Shown here piece by piece: positions 1 to 5,234 of a stretch of 5,234 nucleotides of DNA (the stretch's first letter is position 1; every line of letters starts with the position of its first letter). The translations under genes and the position numbers were made by a program. The notes beneath the pieces were generated by a model that saw nothing but the letters and a program-made list of their open reading frames with translations, ran no database searches and was not told the origin of the DNA. Source of the DNA: Lachnospiraceae bacterium UBA6452 (GTDB lineage Bacteria > Bacillota > Clostridia > Lachnospirales > Lachnospiraceae); NCBI GenBank assembly GCA_002441865.1, contig DJNY01000004.1, forward strand, positions 5,510 to 10,743, written 5' to 3'.

Positions 1-6
1 ATAAAA

Positions 7-43
7 AAAGAACAGGACGGATAGGAAATCTACCCTGTTCTTT
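7..43 (-). terminator. Rho-independent terminator of the small membrane protein gene
   Basis: A perfect 10-bp inverted repeat pairs 7-16 (AAAGAACAGG) with 34-43 (CCTGTTCTTT). Within the 17-nt loop, TAG (22-24) can also pair with CTA (30-32). Read on the minus strand, the hairpin ends directly in a run of T residues (complement of 3-9), the classic intrinsic terminator layout, about 40 nt beyond the stop codon at 85-87. Read on the plus strand the tail is TTTGTCTTT, so it might also stop a converging gene to the left, but less efficiently. Confidence 0.85.
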
Positions 44-84
44 GTCTTTGCGAAATTTACTTCTATTATACTTATACTATGTAA

Positions 85-465
85 TTATTCTGCTGTGTCA
101 CTTGCAGCGTCTGTAGCATTCTCGTCAGAAGCTGAATCACTTGCAGCATTCTCATCAGAAGCTGTAGCATCTGTACCATCTGTAGCAGCGTCCGTGCTGT
201 CAGTTGCTTCGCTGTTGTTTAAAATATCCATGATATTATTTGCGATATCTTCTGTTGAATTTTCTGAAGCAGTGCTTTGTTCAGCCTGCTTTTTCGGCAA
301 TACAACATTGGTATAGTAAACCAGATAGCCGCATCCGCCAACGATCAGAAGGGCGGTCACGATACCGCAGATCCAGCTGATGATGCGTTTCTTCCTGGCT
401 TTCTTTTCCAGTTCTTTCTTATTCTTTTTGGCGTTTTTGTAAGCCTCCATTTTCTTCTGGCTCAT
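85..465 (-). CDS. Hypothetical single-pass membrane protein with repetitive Asp/Ala/Ser/Thr tail (126 aa)
   Basis: I do not recognise the family. Residues 1-27 are strongly basic (Lys/Arg-rich, ending KKARKKR). Residues 28-51 form one hydrophobic helix rich in Ile, Val, Leu and Gly, with Cys33 and Cys45. Residues 60-126 are polar and acidic. The positive-inside rule predicts a cytoplasmic N-terminus and an exported C-terminal tail, so the helix is probably an uncleaved anchor. The tail from about residue 86 has ATD, ASDEN and SDS units and no Lys or Arg; it is probably disordered. The ATG at 463-465 is supported by a minus-strand AAAGAGGA Shine-Dalgarno 7 nt upstream. The gene stands alone between its own promoter and terminator and is divergent from the metal operon. 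A real gene is favoured over the antisense ORF by these signals and the coherent topology. Function unknown. Confidence 0.8.
   Translation of the reverse strand: MSQKKMEAYKNAKKNKKELEKKARKKRIISWICGIVTALLIVGGCGYLVYYTNVVLPKKQAEQSTASENSTEDIANNIMDILNNSEATDSTDAATDGTDATASDENAASDSASDENATDAASDTAE
104..164. repeat. Imperfect 30-bp tandem repeat in the acidic tail coding region
   Basis: The 19-bp stretch at 116-134 recurs at 146-164 with one mismatch (GCATTCTC[G/A]TCAGAAGCTG), an offset of 30 bp, which is 10 codons. It encodes two copies of an Ala-Ser-Asp-Glu-Asn unit in the membrane protein tail. An additional 11-bp match (TCACTTGCAGC) occurs at 98-108 and 137-147. The period is a multiple of three, so gain or loss of a unit would keep the frame. 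Left boundary approximate. Confidence 0.7.
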
Positions 466-498
466 GGTAAAATCCTCTTTTCTGTTAGATATAATGGT

Positions 499-527
499 AT
501 TTTATGAAAATCTGTACTTATTGTAAA
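499..527 (-). promoter_or_regulatory. SigA-type promoter for the small membrane protein gene
   Basis: On the minus strand, TTTACA (522-527) is followed by a 17-bp spacer and TAAAAT (499-504), a near-consensus vegetative promoter. The start site would lie near 492, giving a leader of about 27 nt before the ATG at 465. The ArsR-type operator at 596-627 lies more than 65 bp upstream of this promoter, so direct metal control of this gene is not indicated. Confidence 0.7.
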
Positions 528-569
528 GAATAATTGTGAAAAAAATATGATAAATAATAAAAAAGAATA

Positions 570-597
570 TTGACAGAAAAAAAACAAATGCTATAAT
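570..597 (+). promoter_or_regulatory. SigA-type promoter of the metal-resistance operon
   Basis: A consensus TTGACA (570-575), a 16-bp spacer and a consensus TATAAT (592-597) are preceded by TGC at 589-591, an extended -10 element. The DNA at 536-569 is A-rich and could act as an UP element. The expected start site is near 604, inside the palindromic operator, so a bound repressor would block polymerase. The strong promoter fits a gene set held off by repression rather than one needing an activator. Confidence 0.85.
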
Positions 598-627
598 GAA
601 CATATGAACAGATATTCATATGAACAG
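596..627 (+). promoter_or_regulatory. ArsR/SmtB-family operator (palindrome plus extra half-sites)
   Basis: The core is a perfect inverted repeat, CATATGAA at 601-608 and TTCATATG at 615-622, separated by 6 nt. TGAA-N6-TTCA is the recognisable core of the 12-2-12 operators bound by SmtB, CzrA and CadC-type repressors. Extra half-sites extend it: ATGAACA occurs at 596-602, 604-610 and 620-626. A 14-bp direct repeat (CATATGAACAGATA) occupies 601-614 and 617-630. The site begins within the -10 hexamer and covers the predicted start site of the operon, so it should be the autoregulatory site of the repressor encoded at 651-1016. Confidence 0.8.
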
Positions 628-650
628 ATACACATATAAAGGAGGAAGCT

Positions 651-1016
651 ATGAAGAAAATAGAAGGCGATGCTGAAAAATGTGATTGCATTCACGTTCA
701 TGAAGATATCGTGGAAAAGGTAGAAGAGAAAATGCCACAGGATGAACAGCTCGCAGATCTGGCTGAGTTCTTCCGCATCTTCGGAGATGCGACGAGGATC
801 CGGATCTTATATGTGCTGATGTGTTCGGAAATGTGTGTCTGCGATATTGCCACACTTCTGGGGATGACACAGTCCGCAATTTCCCATCAGCTCAGGGTGC
901 TGAAGCAGATGGATCTTGTGAAGAACAGAAGGGAAGGCAAAACGGTATTCTATTCTCTGGCAGACGGTCATATCAAGACGATCTTAAGTCAGGGAATTGA
1001 ACATATCAACGAATAA
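651..1016 (+). CDS. ArsR/SmtB-family metal-sensing repressor, CadC-like
   Basis: A 121-residue winged-helix repressor of the ArsR/SmtB family, cytoplasmic, probably a dimer that leaves DNA when metal binds. Residues 35-58 (LADLAEFFRIFGDATRIRIL region) carry the family signature. The helix-turn-helix spans about 63-86 with recognition helix SAISHQLRVL (75-84), and the wing is about 93-103. Two metal sites are visible. The alpha3N-type ligands are Cys62 and Cys64 (CVC) with N-terminal Cys11, Cys13, His15 and His17, as in CadC. The alpha5-type ligands are Asp105, His107, His118 and Glu121, with exactly the D-x-H-x10-H-x2-E spacing of SmtB. This points to Zn/Cd/Pb rather than arsenite. The ATG follows AAAGGAGG (638-645). 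It is first in the operon, behind a matching operator. The specific inducer is inferred. Confidence 0.93.
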   Translation: MKKIEGDAEKCDCIHVHEDIVEKVEEKMPQDEQLADLAEFFRIFGDATRIRILYVLMCSEMCVCDIATLLGMTQSAISHQLRVLKQMDLVKNRREGKTVFYSLADGHIKTILSQGIEHINE

Positions 1017-1029
1017 AACAAAATCAAAC

Positions 1030-1034
1030 GGAGG
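1030..1034 (+). promoter_or_regulatory. Ribosome binding site of the HMA protein gene
   Basis: GGAGG ends 8 nt before the ATG at 1043. It lies in the 26-nt gap after the repressor stop codon, with no terminator between, and fixes the start of this very short gene. Confidence 0.75.
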
Positions 1035-1042
1035 TAAGGAAC

Positions 1043-1264
1043 ATGAAAAAAACAGTTATTTTAGAGGATCTGGATTGTGCACACTGCGCAGGTAAAATCG
1101 AGGAAGCGGTAAACGAGCTGAAAGACGTTGAAAAATGCAGCGTAAACTTCCTGACACAGAAGATGGTAATTGATGCAGATGAAGCCGCAATGGATGGTAT
1201 TTTAAAAGAAGCCAGGAAAATCGTAAAGAAAATTGAGCCGGATGTTACATTTACTGTAAAGTAA
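1043..1264 (+). CDS. Stand-alone heavy-metal-associated (HMA) domain protein
   Basis: A 73-residue protein that is a single HMA domain with the ferredoxin-like order: strand 3-10, helix 15-26, strand 29-39, strand 40-46, helix 48-64, strand 67-73. The metal loop is D11-C12-A13-H14-C15. An Asp directly before CxxC is the arrangement of the ZntA N-terminal domain, where Asp and both Cys bind Zn/Pb, whereas copper domains usually have MTCxxC. A third Cys (Cys32) starts the second strand region. It is a soluble cytoplasmic protein. Lying between the repressor and an ATPase with no N-terminal metal domain, it probably acts as that domain in trans, delivering or sensing Zn/Cd/Pb. It is not a copper chaperone by context, although HMA proteins are often labelled CopZ automatically. 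Partner and metal are inferred. Confidence 0.9.
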   Translation: MKKTVILEDLDCAHCAGKIEEAVNELKDVEKCSVNFLTQKMVIDADEAAMDGILKEARKIVKKIEPDVTFTVK

Positions 1265-1330
1265 ATGGCAGCGGTAAGGCAGAAGCTGTATCGGATATGC
1301 AGAGAATATACAAGTATGCCTGGTAAGTGA
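1265..1330 (+). other. Short in-frame ORF between HMA and ATPase genes (21 codons), doubtful
   Basis: ATG at 1265 abuts the HMA stop codon (TAA 1262-1264). The frame runs 21 codons to TGA at 1328-1330, where the stop overlaps the AGGA of the ATPase ribosome binding site. The frame is the same as both flanking genes, so only two stop codons separate HMA from ATPase. It has no Shine-Dalgarno of its own, so expression would need translational reinitiation. Residues 7-11 (KLYRI) resemble the ATPase N-terminus (RLYRI, 9-13), probably by chance. It may be a coupling leader, the relic of a fused linker, or a spurious ORF. Confidence 0.25.
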
Positions 1331-1335
1331 GGAAG
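1330..1335 (+). promoter_or_regulatory. Ribosome binding site of the ATPase gene
   Basis: AGGAAG lies a few bases before the ATG at 1340 and overlaps the TGA of the preceding 21-codon ORF. It supports 1340 as the start over any upstream in-frame codon, because the TGA at 1328 blocks extension. Confidence 0.65.
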
Positions 1336-1339
1336 AAGT

Positions 1340-3241
1340 ATGACAAAGAAACTGAAAAAAAGACTCTATAGGATCATAGCAGGGGCAGTATGCTACGCAG
1401 CCTGCATGGCAATGGAAAAACTGGCACCTGTCAGTAACAACGTATTACTGATCGCATTCCTGGTTACCTATTTTATTATAGGTGGGGATGTACTGAAGGG
1501 TGCAGCACAAAATATCATAAAAGGACAGATCTTTGATGAAAAATTCCTGATGGTGATCGCAACGATCGGTGCATTTTTAAGCAGCCAGTATCCGGAGGCA
1601 GTAGCAGTAATGCTGTTTTATCAGATCGGTGAATGGTTCCAGTCTTATGCGGTCAATAAATCCAGAGGATCTATTAAGGAACTGATGGATATCAGACCGG
1701 ATTATGCAAATGTATATAATGAAGCAGGAGAACTTGTCAGTGTAGATCCGGACGAAGTCAGCATTGGTACGACTATCGTAGTAAAGCCGGGCGAGAAGAT
1801 TCCGCTGGACGGAGAAGTCATCAAGGGAGAAACGTCCTTGGATACCATGGCACTGACCGGAGAAAGCCTGCCAAGAGAGATCCATACAGGAGATGAGGTC
1901 ATCAGCGGCTGTATCAATTTATCCGGTGTAATTGAGGTTAAGACCAATAAGGAATTTGGTGAATCTACAGTAGCGAAGATCCTGAATCTGGTAGAAAATG
2001 CGACTGCAAAGAAAGCAGAAGCAGAAAACTTTATTTCAAAATTTGCAAAATACTATACACCGATCGTCGTATTTTTAGCTGTTGCACTTGCAATTATCCC
2101 ATCTGTTATCACAGGCGCGTGGGGCAAATGGGTTTACCGTGCACTTTGCTTTTTGGTTATTTCCTGCCCTTGTGCACTTGTTATTTCCATTCCGCTCAGC
2201 TTCTTCGGTGGTATCGGTGCAGCAAGTAAAGCCGGTATTTTAGTAAAGGGAAGCAACTACTTAGAGGCACTTGCAAATGCAGAGACGATCGTTATGGATA
2301 AGACCGGTACTCTGACAAAAGGACAATTCGCTGTGACAAAGATCATGGCAGTGAATGAATCTGAGCAGCGTATACTTGAATATAGCGCATTTGCGGAAAG
2401 ACTATCCACACACCCGATCTCCAAATCCATTATGACAGCCTATCAGCAGAAAAACGGTGATATGACAATTATGTCATCGAATGAAGCGGTAGAAGAAAAA
2501 GCAGGATTTGGTGTGATCGCACACAAAGGTGACGGCAGGATCGCCGTTGGTAATGAAAAGCTCATGGCACAGGTGCTTGGTGCAGATGCATGGGCTGTCT
2601 GCAAGAAAAAATATCTGGCAGGTGAGAAGGCATTATCCGAAGGAACGATCTGCCATATTGCATACAATAATGTATATTGGGGCTTTTTACTGATCGAAGA
2701 TCAGCTCAAGGATGATGCGGCGGAATGTGTAACAGGGCTGAAAAAAGCAGGTATGCGGCTTGTTATGCTGACGGGTGACCAGAAGGGTGTTGCAGACAAA
2801 GTAGCCGGCCAGCTCGGCATTACAGAGTATTATGCAGAACTTTTACCGGGTGATAAAGTAGATCATGTAGAAAAACTGCTGGCTGAAAAATCAGAAAAGG
2901 GCAAGCTCATCTTTGTCGGCGACGGTATTAATGATGCGCCGGTACTTGCAAGAGCGGATATCGGTATTGCAATGGGCGGTCTTGGTTCCGATGCAGCGAT
3001 CGAAGCGGCGGACATTGTTATCATGACGGATGAGCCGGCTAAGATCACGACTGCAATGCACATTTCCAGGAAGACACTGGAAATTGTAAAACAGAACATT
3101 ATCTTTGCGATCGGCGTAAAGATTTTAATACTGATCCTGGCAGCGCTTGGTGTAGCCTCCATGTGGTGGGCAGTATTTGCCGATGTCGGTGTTGCATTCA
3201 TTGCAATCCTGAATGCAATGAGGGCGTTAAAACTGAAATAA
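1340..3241 (+). CDS. P1B-type heavy-metal-exporting ATPase (Zn/Cd/Pb; ZntA/CadA-like)
   Basis: A 633-residue inner-membrane pump that uses ATP to export soft divalent metals. Motifs in order are: actuator TGES (173-176); transmembrane metal site CPC (276-278); phosphorylation loop DKTGTLT, with Asp320 as the phosphate acceptor; His-Pro of the nucleotide domain (358-359); TGD (478-480); and hinge GDGINDAP (527-534). Helices cover about 12-100, 238-290 and 585-627. Lys594 in the seventh helix and Asp615 in the eighth (FADVG) are P1B-2 subgroup markers for Zn/Cd/Pb, not copper. There is no N-terminal CxxC domain: the first helix begins near residue 12, shorter than typical CadA/ZntA at about 700-730 residues. 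The missing function is probably supplied by the HMA protein just upstream. It is the last gene of the repressor-controlled operon, followed by a strong terminator. Family certain, exact metal inferred. Confidence 0.96.
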   Translation: MTKKLKKRLYRIIAGAVCYAACMAMEKLAPVSNNVLLIAFLVTYFIIGGDVLKGAAQNIIKGQIFDEKFLMVIATIGAFLSSQYPEAVAVMLFYQIGEWFQSYAVNKSRGSIKELMDIRPDYANVYNEAGELVSVDPDEVSIGTTIVVKPGEKIPLDGEVIKGETSLDTMALTGESLPREIHTGDEVISGCINLSGVIEVKTNKEFGESTVAKILNLVENATAKKAEAENFISKFAKYYTPIVVFLAVALAIIPSVITGAWGKWVYRALCFLVISCPCALVISIPLSFFGGIGAASKAGILVKGSNYLEALANAETIVMDKTGTLTKGQFAVTKIMAVNESEQRILEYSAFAERLSTHPISKSIMTAYQQKNGDMTIMSSNEAVEEKAGFGVIAHKGDGRIAVGNEKLMAQVLGADAWAVCKKKYLAGEKALSEGTICHIAYNNVYWGFLLIEDQLKDDAAECVTGLKKAGMRLVMLTGDQKGVADKVAGQLGITEYYAELLPGDKVDHVEKLLAEKSEKGKLIFVGDGINDAPVLARADIGIAMGGLGSDAAIEAADIVIMTDEPAKITTAMHISRKTLEIVKQNIIFAIGVKILILILAALGVASMWWAVFADVGVAFIAILNAMRALKLK

Positions 3242-3254
3242 AAACAAAAATCCT

Positions 3255-3296
3255 AAACAGAGTACAGTGGCTTAAGCTGCTGTACTCTGTTTGTTA
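3255..3296 (+). terminator. Rho-independent terminator of the metal-resistance operon
   Basis: A perfect 13-bp stem pairs 3255-3267 (AAACAGAGTACAG) with 3280-3292 (CTGTACTCTGTTT). G-U pairs and GCT/AGC (3270-3277) can extend it inward. A short TTTGTT tail follows on the plus strand. On the minus strand the tail is also T-rich (complement of 3241-3254), so it may work in both directions. It sits 13 nt after the ATPase stop and separates the operon from clpB. Confidence 0.85.
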
Positions 3297-3348
3297 TGGC
3301 GACGAGGAAAATAATAAAACAAAAATTTAAAAAAATTAAAAATAAATG

Positions 3349-3376
3349 TTGACAATATATTATTCTGTGTTATAGT
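3349..3376 (+). promoter_or_regulatory. SigA-type extended -10 promoter of clpB
   Basis: TTGACA (3349-3354), a 16-bp spacer and TATAGT (3371-3376) with TGT at 3368-3370 form an extended -10 promoter. The A/T tract at 3308-3348 may act as an UP element. The start would fall near 3383, leaving a leader of about 29 nt. I see no CIRCE palindrome (TTAGCACTC-N9-GAGTGCTAA) and no tandem CtsR heptads (GGTCAAA) around it, so the usual Gram-positive heat-shock operators are absent from the visible region. Confidence 0.75.
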
Positions 3377-3397
3377 TGAAATAGAACAGATACAACG

Positions 3398-3405
3398 AGG
3401 AGGTG
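3398..3405 (+). promoter_or_regulatory. Strong ribosome binding site of clpB
   Basis: AGGAGGTG is an extended match to the anti-Shine-Dalgarno sequence, 6 nt before the ATG at 3412. It decides the start codon and suggests high translation once transcribed. Confidence 0.85.
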
Positions 3406-3411
3406 TCTAGT

Positions 3412-5234
3412 ATGAATATTCAAAAATTTACACAGAAATCCCTGGAAGCTGTCAATGGCTGTGAAAAGCTCGCTTATGAGTTTGGCAATCAGGAGGTGGA
3501 TCAGGAGCATCTTCTTTATAGTCTGCTTACAATCGATGACAGCCTGATCTTAAAGCTCATCGAGAAAATGGAGATTAATAAAGAGCACTTTTTAGATAGA
3601 AGTAAAGCTGCGATCGAGAAAAAAACAAAGGTCAGCGGCGGACAGATTTATATGAGCAAGGCTTTAAACGAAGTATTGCTTATGGCAGAGGATGAGGCAA
3701 AGGCAATGGGGGATGAATATGTTTCCGTAGAGCATTTGTTCTTATCTCTGTTAAAACATCCGAATGCAGAGATCAAAAAGCTGTTTTCGGAATACGGACT
3801 GACGAGAGAGCGTTTTTTACAGGCATTGTCCACAGTACGTGGCAACCAGCACGTGACAAGTGATAATCCGGAAGCAACGTATGACACACTGGAGAAATAC
3901 GGACAGGATCTGGTAGAGCGTGCAAGAGCGCAGAAGCTTGATCCGGTCATCGGACGTGATAATGAGATCCGTAATGTGATCCGTATCCTGTCCCGTAAGA
4001 CGAAAAACAATCCGGTACTGATCGGTGAGCCCGGCGTTGGTAAAACGGCGGTTGTAGAAGGTCTGGCACAGCGTATCGTCAGAGGTGATGTACCGCAGAC
4101 CTTAAAGGATAAAAAGATTTTTGCACTGGATATGGGCGCACTAGTTGCTGGTGCCAAATATCGTGGTGAATTTGAAGAGCGTCTGAAAGCTGTGTTGGAA
4201 GATGTCAGAAAGAGTGAAGGACAGATCATTCTGTTTATTGATGAGCTGCATACGATCGTCGGAGCCGGTAAGACAGACGGTGCACTTGACGCCGGCAATA
4301 TGCTGAAGCCTATGCTGGCACGTGGTGAACTGCATTGTATCGGTGCTACGACACTGGATGAATACAGACAATATATTGAAAAAGATGCAGCACTGGAGCG
4401 TCGTTTCCAGACCGTTATGGTTGAAGAGCCGACTGTTGAGGATACGATATCCATCCTGCGTGGCTTAAAGGAACGTTATGAAGTATTTCATGGCGTTAAG
4501 ATCATGGATAATGCACTTGTCAGTGCAGCAGTTTTATCCAATCGTTATATCACGGACAGATTTCTGCCGGATAAAGCGATCGACCTTGTAGATGAGGCAT
4601 GTGCGCTGATCAAGACGGAACTGGATTCTATGCCGACAGAGCTGGATGAGATGCGTCGTAAAGTGATGCAGATGGAGATTGAGGAAGCAGCACTGAAGAA
4701 GGAGGATGATAGTCTTTCCAAAGAGCGTCTTGCCAACCTGCAGAAAGAACTGGCAGAACTGAAAGAAAAATTTAACAGTCAGAAAGCAACCTGGGAAAAT
4801 GAAAAGAATTCCGTACAGAAACTGCAGAAAATGCGTGAAGAGATCGAGTCTGTTAATAACGAGATCCAGATCGCACAGCGGGAAGGCAACCTGGAGAAAG
4901 CCGCAGAGCTTTCCTATGGCAAACTGCCTGACCTGAAGAAGCAGCTGGAGATGGAAGAGGAAAAGGTAAAATCAGAAGATCTCTCTCTGGTACATGAAAA
5001 TGTCAATGAAGAAGAGATTGCAAAGATCGTATCCCGCTGGACAGGTATTCCTGTTGCAAAACTGACAGAAGGAGAAAGAAATAAAACCCTGCATCTGGAT
5101 GAAGAACTCCATAAGAGAGTAATCGGTCAGGATGAAGGTGTGACAAAAGTGTCAGAGGCCATTATCCGTTCCAAAGCGGGTATCAAGGATCCGACAAAGC
5201 CAATCGGTTCGTTCCTGTTCTTAGGACCTACCGG
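3412..5234 (+). CDS. clpB: ATP-dependent disaggregase ClpB (Hsp100), 3' end beyond the window
   Basis: The first 607 residues of a cytoplasmic AAA+ hexameric chaperone that works with DnaK/DnaJ/GrpE to pull polypeptides out of aggregates. The N-domain (two Clp_N repeats) is about 1-145. The first AAA+ module has Walker A GEPGVGKT (205-212), pore loop KYRG with Tyr250, Walker B ILFIDE (Asp277, Glu278) and arginine-finger region ALERRF (327-332). The long coiled-coil middle domain at about 410-520, including AELSYGKLP, separates ClpB from ClpA, ClpC and Clp[11 protein letters not shown] (542-551) and VIGQDEGV (570-577) lead into the second AAA+ module. The window ends in its Walker A (GPTG). 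About 250 residues should follow, judged from the usual length of about 860. There is no frameshift or missing catalytic residue in the visible part. It is monocistronic on the upstream side, with its own promoter. Confidence 0.97.
   Translation, partial: MNIQKFTQKSLEAVNGCEKLAYEFGNQEVDQEHLLYSLLTIDDSLILKLIEKMEINKEHFLDRSKAAIEKKTKVSGGQIYMSKALNEVLLMAEDEAKAMGDEYVSVEHLFLSLLKHPNAEIKKLFSEYGLTRERFLQALSTVRGNQHVTSDNPEATYDTLEKYGQDLVERARAQKLDPVIGRDNEIRNVIRILSRKTKNNPVLIGEPGVGKTAVVEGLAQRIVRGDVPQTLKDKKIFALDMGALVAGAKYRGEFEERLKAVLEDVRKSEGQIILFIDELHTIVGAGKTDGALDAGNMLKPMLARGELHCIGATTLDEYRQYIEKDAALERRFQTVMVEEPTVEDTISILRGLKERYEVFHGVKIMDNALVSAAVLSNRYITDRFLPDKAIDLVDEACALIKTELDSMPTELDEMRRKVMQMEIEEAALKKEDDSLSKERLANLQKELAELKEKFNSQKATWENEKNSVQKLQKMREEIESVNNEIQIAQREGNLEKAAELSYGKLPDLKKQLEMEEEKVKSEDLSLVHENVNEEEIAKIVSRWTGIPVAKLTEGERNKTLHLDEELHKRVIGQDEGVTKVSEAIIRSKAGIKDPTKPIGSFLFLGPT

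Noticed and set aside
95..316. Plus-strand ORF opposite the membrane protein gene, with another at 277-507
   Set aside because: They are complements of the repetitive acidic tail and the basic N-terminus. The minus-strand gene has a promoter, ribosome binding site, terminator and sensible topology; these have none.
598..650. Metal-sensing riboswitch (NiCo/czcD type) in the operon leader
   Set aside because: The leader from the predicted start site is only about 47 nt and is filled by the operator and ribosome binding site; there is no room for a multi-helix aptamer.
649..879. Minus-strand ORF over the repressor gene
   Set aside because: It is a shadow of the clear ArsR/SmtB-family reading frame, with no ribosome binding site.
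2863..3201. A 112-codon minus-strand open frame, with similar ones at 1577-1885, 1702-1947 and 2443-2667
   Set aside because: All are antisense to the ATPase gene, without ribosome binding sites or recognisable domains.
1043..3241. Copper chaperone and copper ATPase (CopZ/CopA) reading of the HMA and ATPase pair
   Set aside because: The HMA loop is DCxxC rather than MTCxxC, the ATPase has the Lys594 and Asp615 markers of Zn/Cd/Pb pumps, and the regulator is SmtB/CadC-like rather than CsoR or CopY.
3853..3855. Internal GTG start for a short ClpB lacking the N-domain, as made in E. coli
   Set aside because: Codon 148 is GTG at nearly the E. coli position (149), but no purine-rich ribosome binding site precedes it, so the sequence alone does not support an internal start.
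3648..4454. A 268-codon minus-strand open frame
   Set aside because: It lies wholly antisense to clpB, whose Walker motifs and middle domain are unmistakable. The predicted product is a Ser-rich, low-information sequence typical of a reverse-strand shadow.
4545..4736. Minus-strand ORF of 63 codons within clpB
   Set aside because: It is antisense to the ClpB first AAA+ and middle-domain region and is Ser/Arg-rich without any motif.

Overview
The window looks like a chromosomal segment from a Gram-positive, low-to-moderate GC anaerobe of the Clostridia, plausibly Lachnospiraceae. The grounds are Shine-Dalgarno sequences close to AGGAGG before the main genes, SigA-type TTGACA/TATAAT promoters in A-rich intergenic DNA, hairpin terminators, and the protein character of the metal ATPase and ClpB. 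The taxon is an inference from style; no marker gene such as 16S is present.

Layout. Positions 1-527 hold a minus-strand unit: a promoter (499-527), a 126-residue single-pass membrane protein of unknown function with a repetitive acidic tail (85-465), and a hairpin terminator (7-43). A divergent intergenic region (466-650) separates it from a plus-strand metal-resistance operon (570-3292). That operon has an extended -10 promoter overlapped by an ArsR/SmtB-type palindromic operator, then a CadC/SmtB-like repressor (651-1016), a stand-alone heavy-metal-associated (HMA) domain protein (1043-1264), a P1B-type Zn/Cd/Pb-exporting ATPase (1340-3241), and a strong hairpin terminator. A separate extended -10 promoter (3349-3376) then drives clpB, the Hsp100 disaggregase (3412 to the window edge). 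clpB is cut by the window inside its second Walker A motif; it is not broken.

How the genes fit together. The repressor probably sits on the operator over its own start site. It releases DNA when Zn(II), Cd(II) or Pb(II) fills its metal sites, which allows synthesis of the small HMA protein and the efflux pump. The pump has no N-terminal metal-binding domain of its own; the HMA protein encoded just upstream looks like that domain made as a separate polypeptide. clpB is a neighbour with its own promoter and terminator boundary, and there is no strong evidence that it shares metal control.

Novelty. The parts are all recognisable. The points worth a second look are the 8-bp-periodic array of operator half-sites, the repressor carrying ligands for two metal sites, the split HMA/ATPase with an in-frame 21-codon ORF between them, and the unexplained acidic-tailed membrane protein. 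I saw no convincing wholly new system, mobile element, CRISPR array, tRNA or rRNA.
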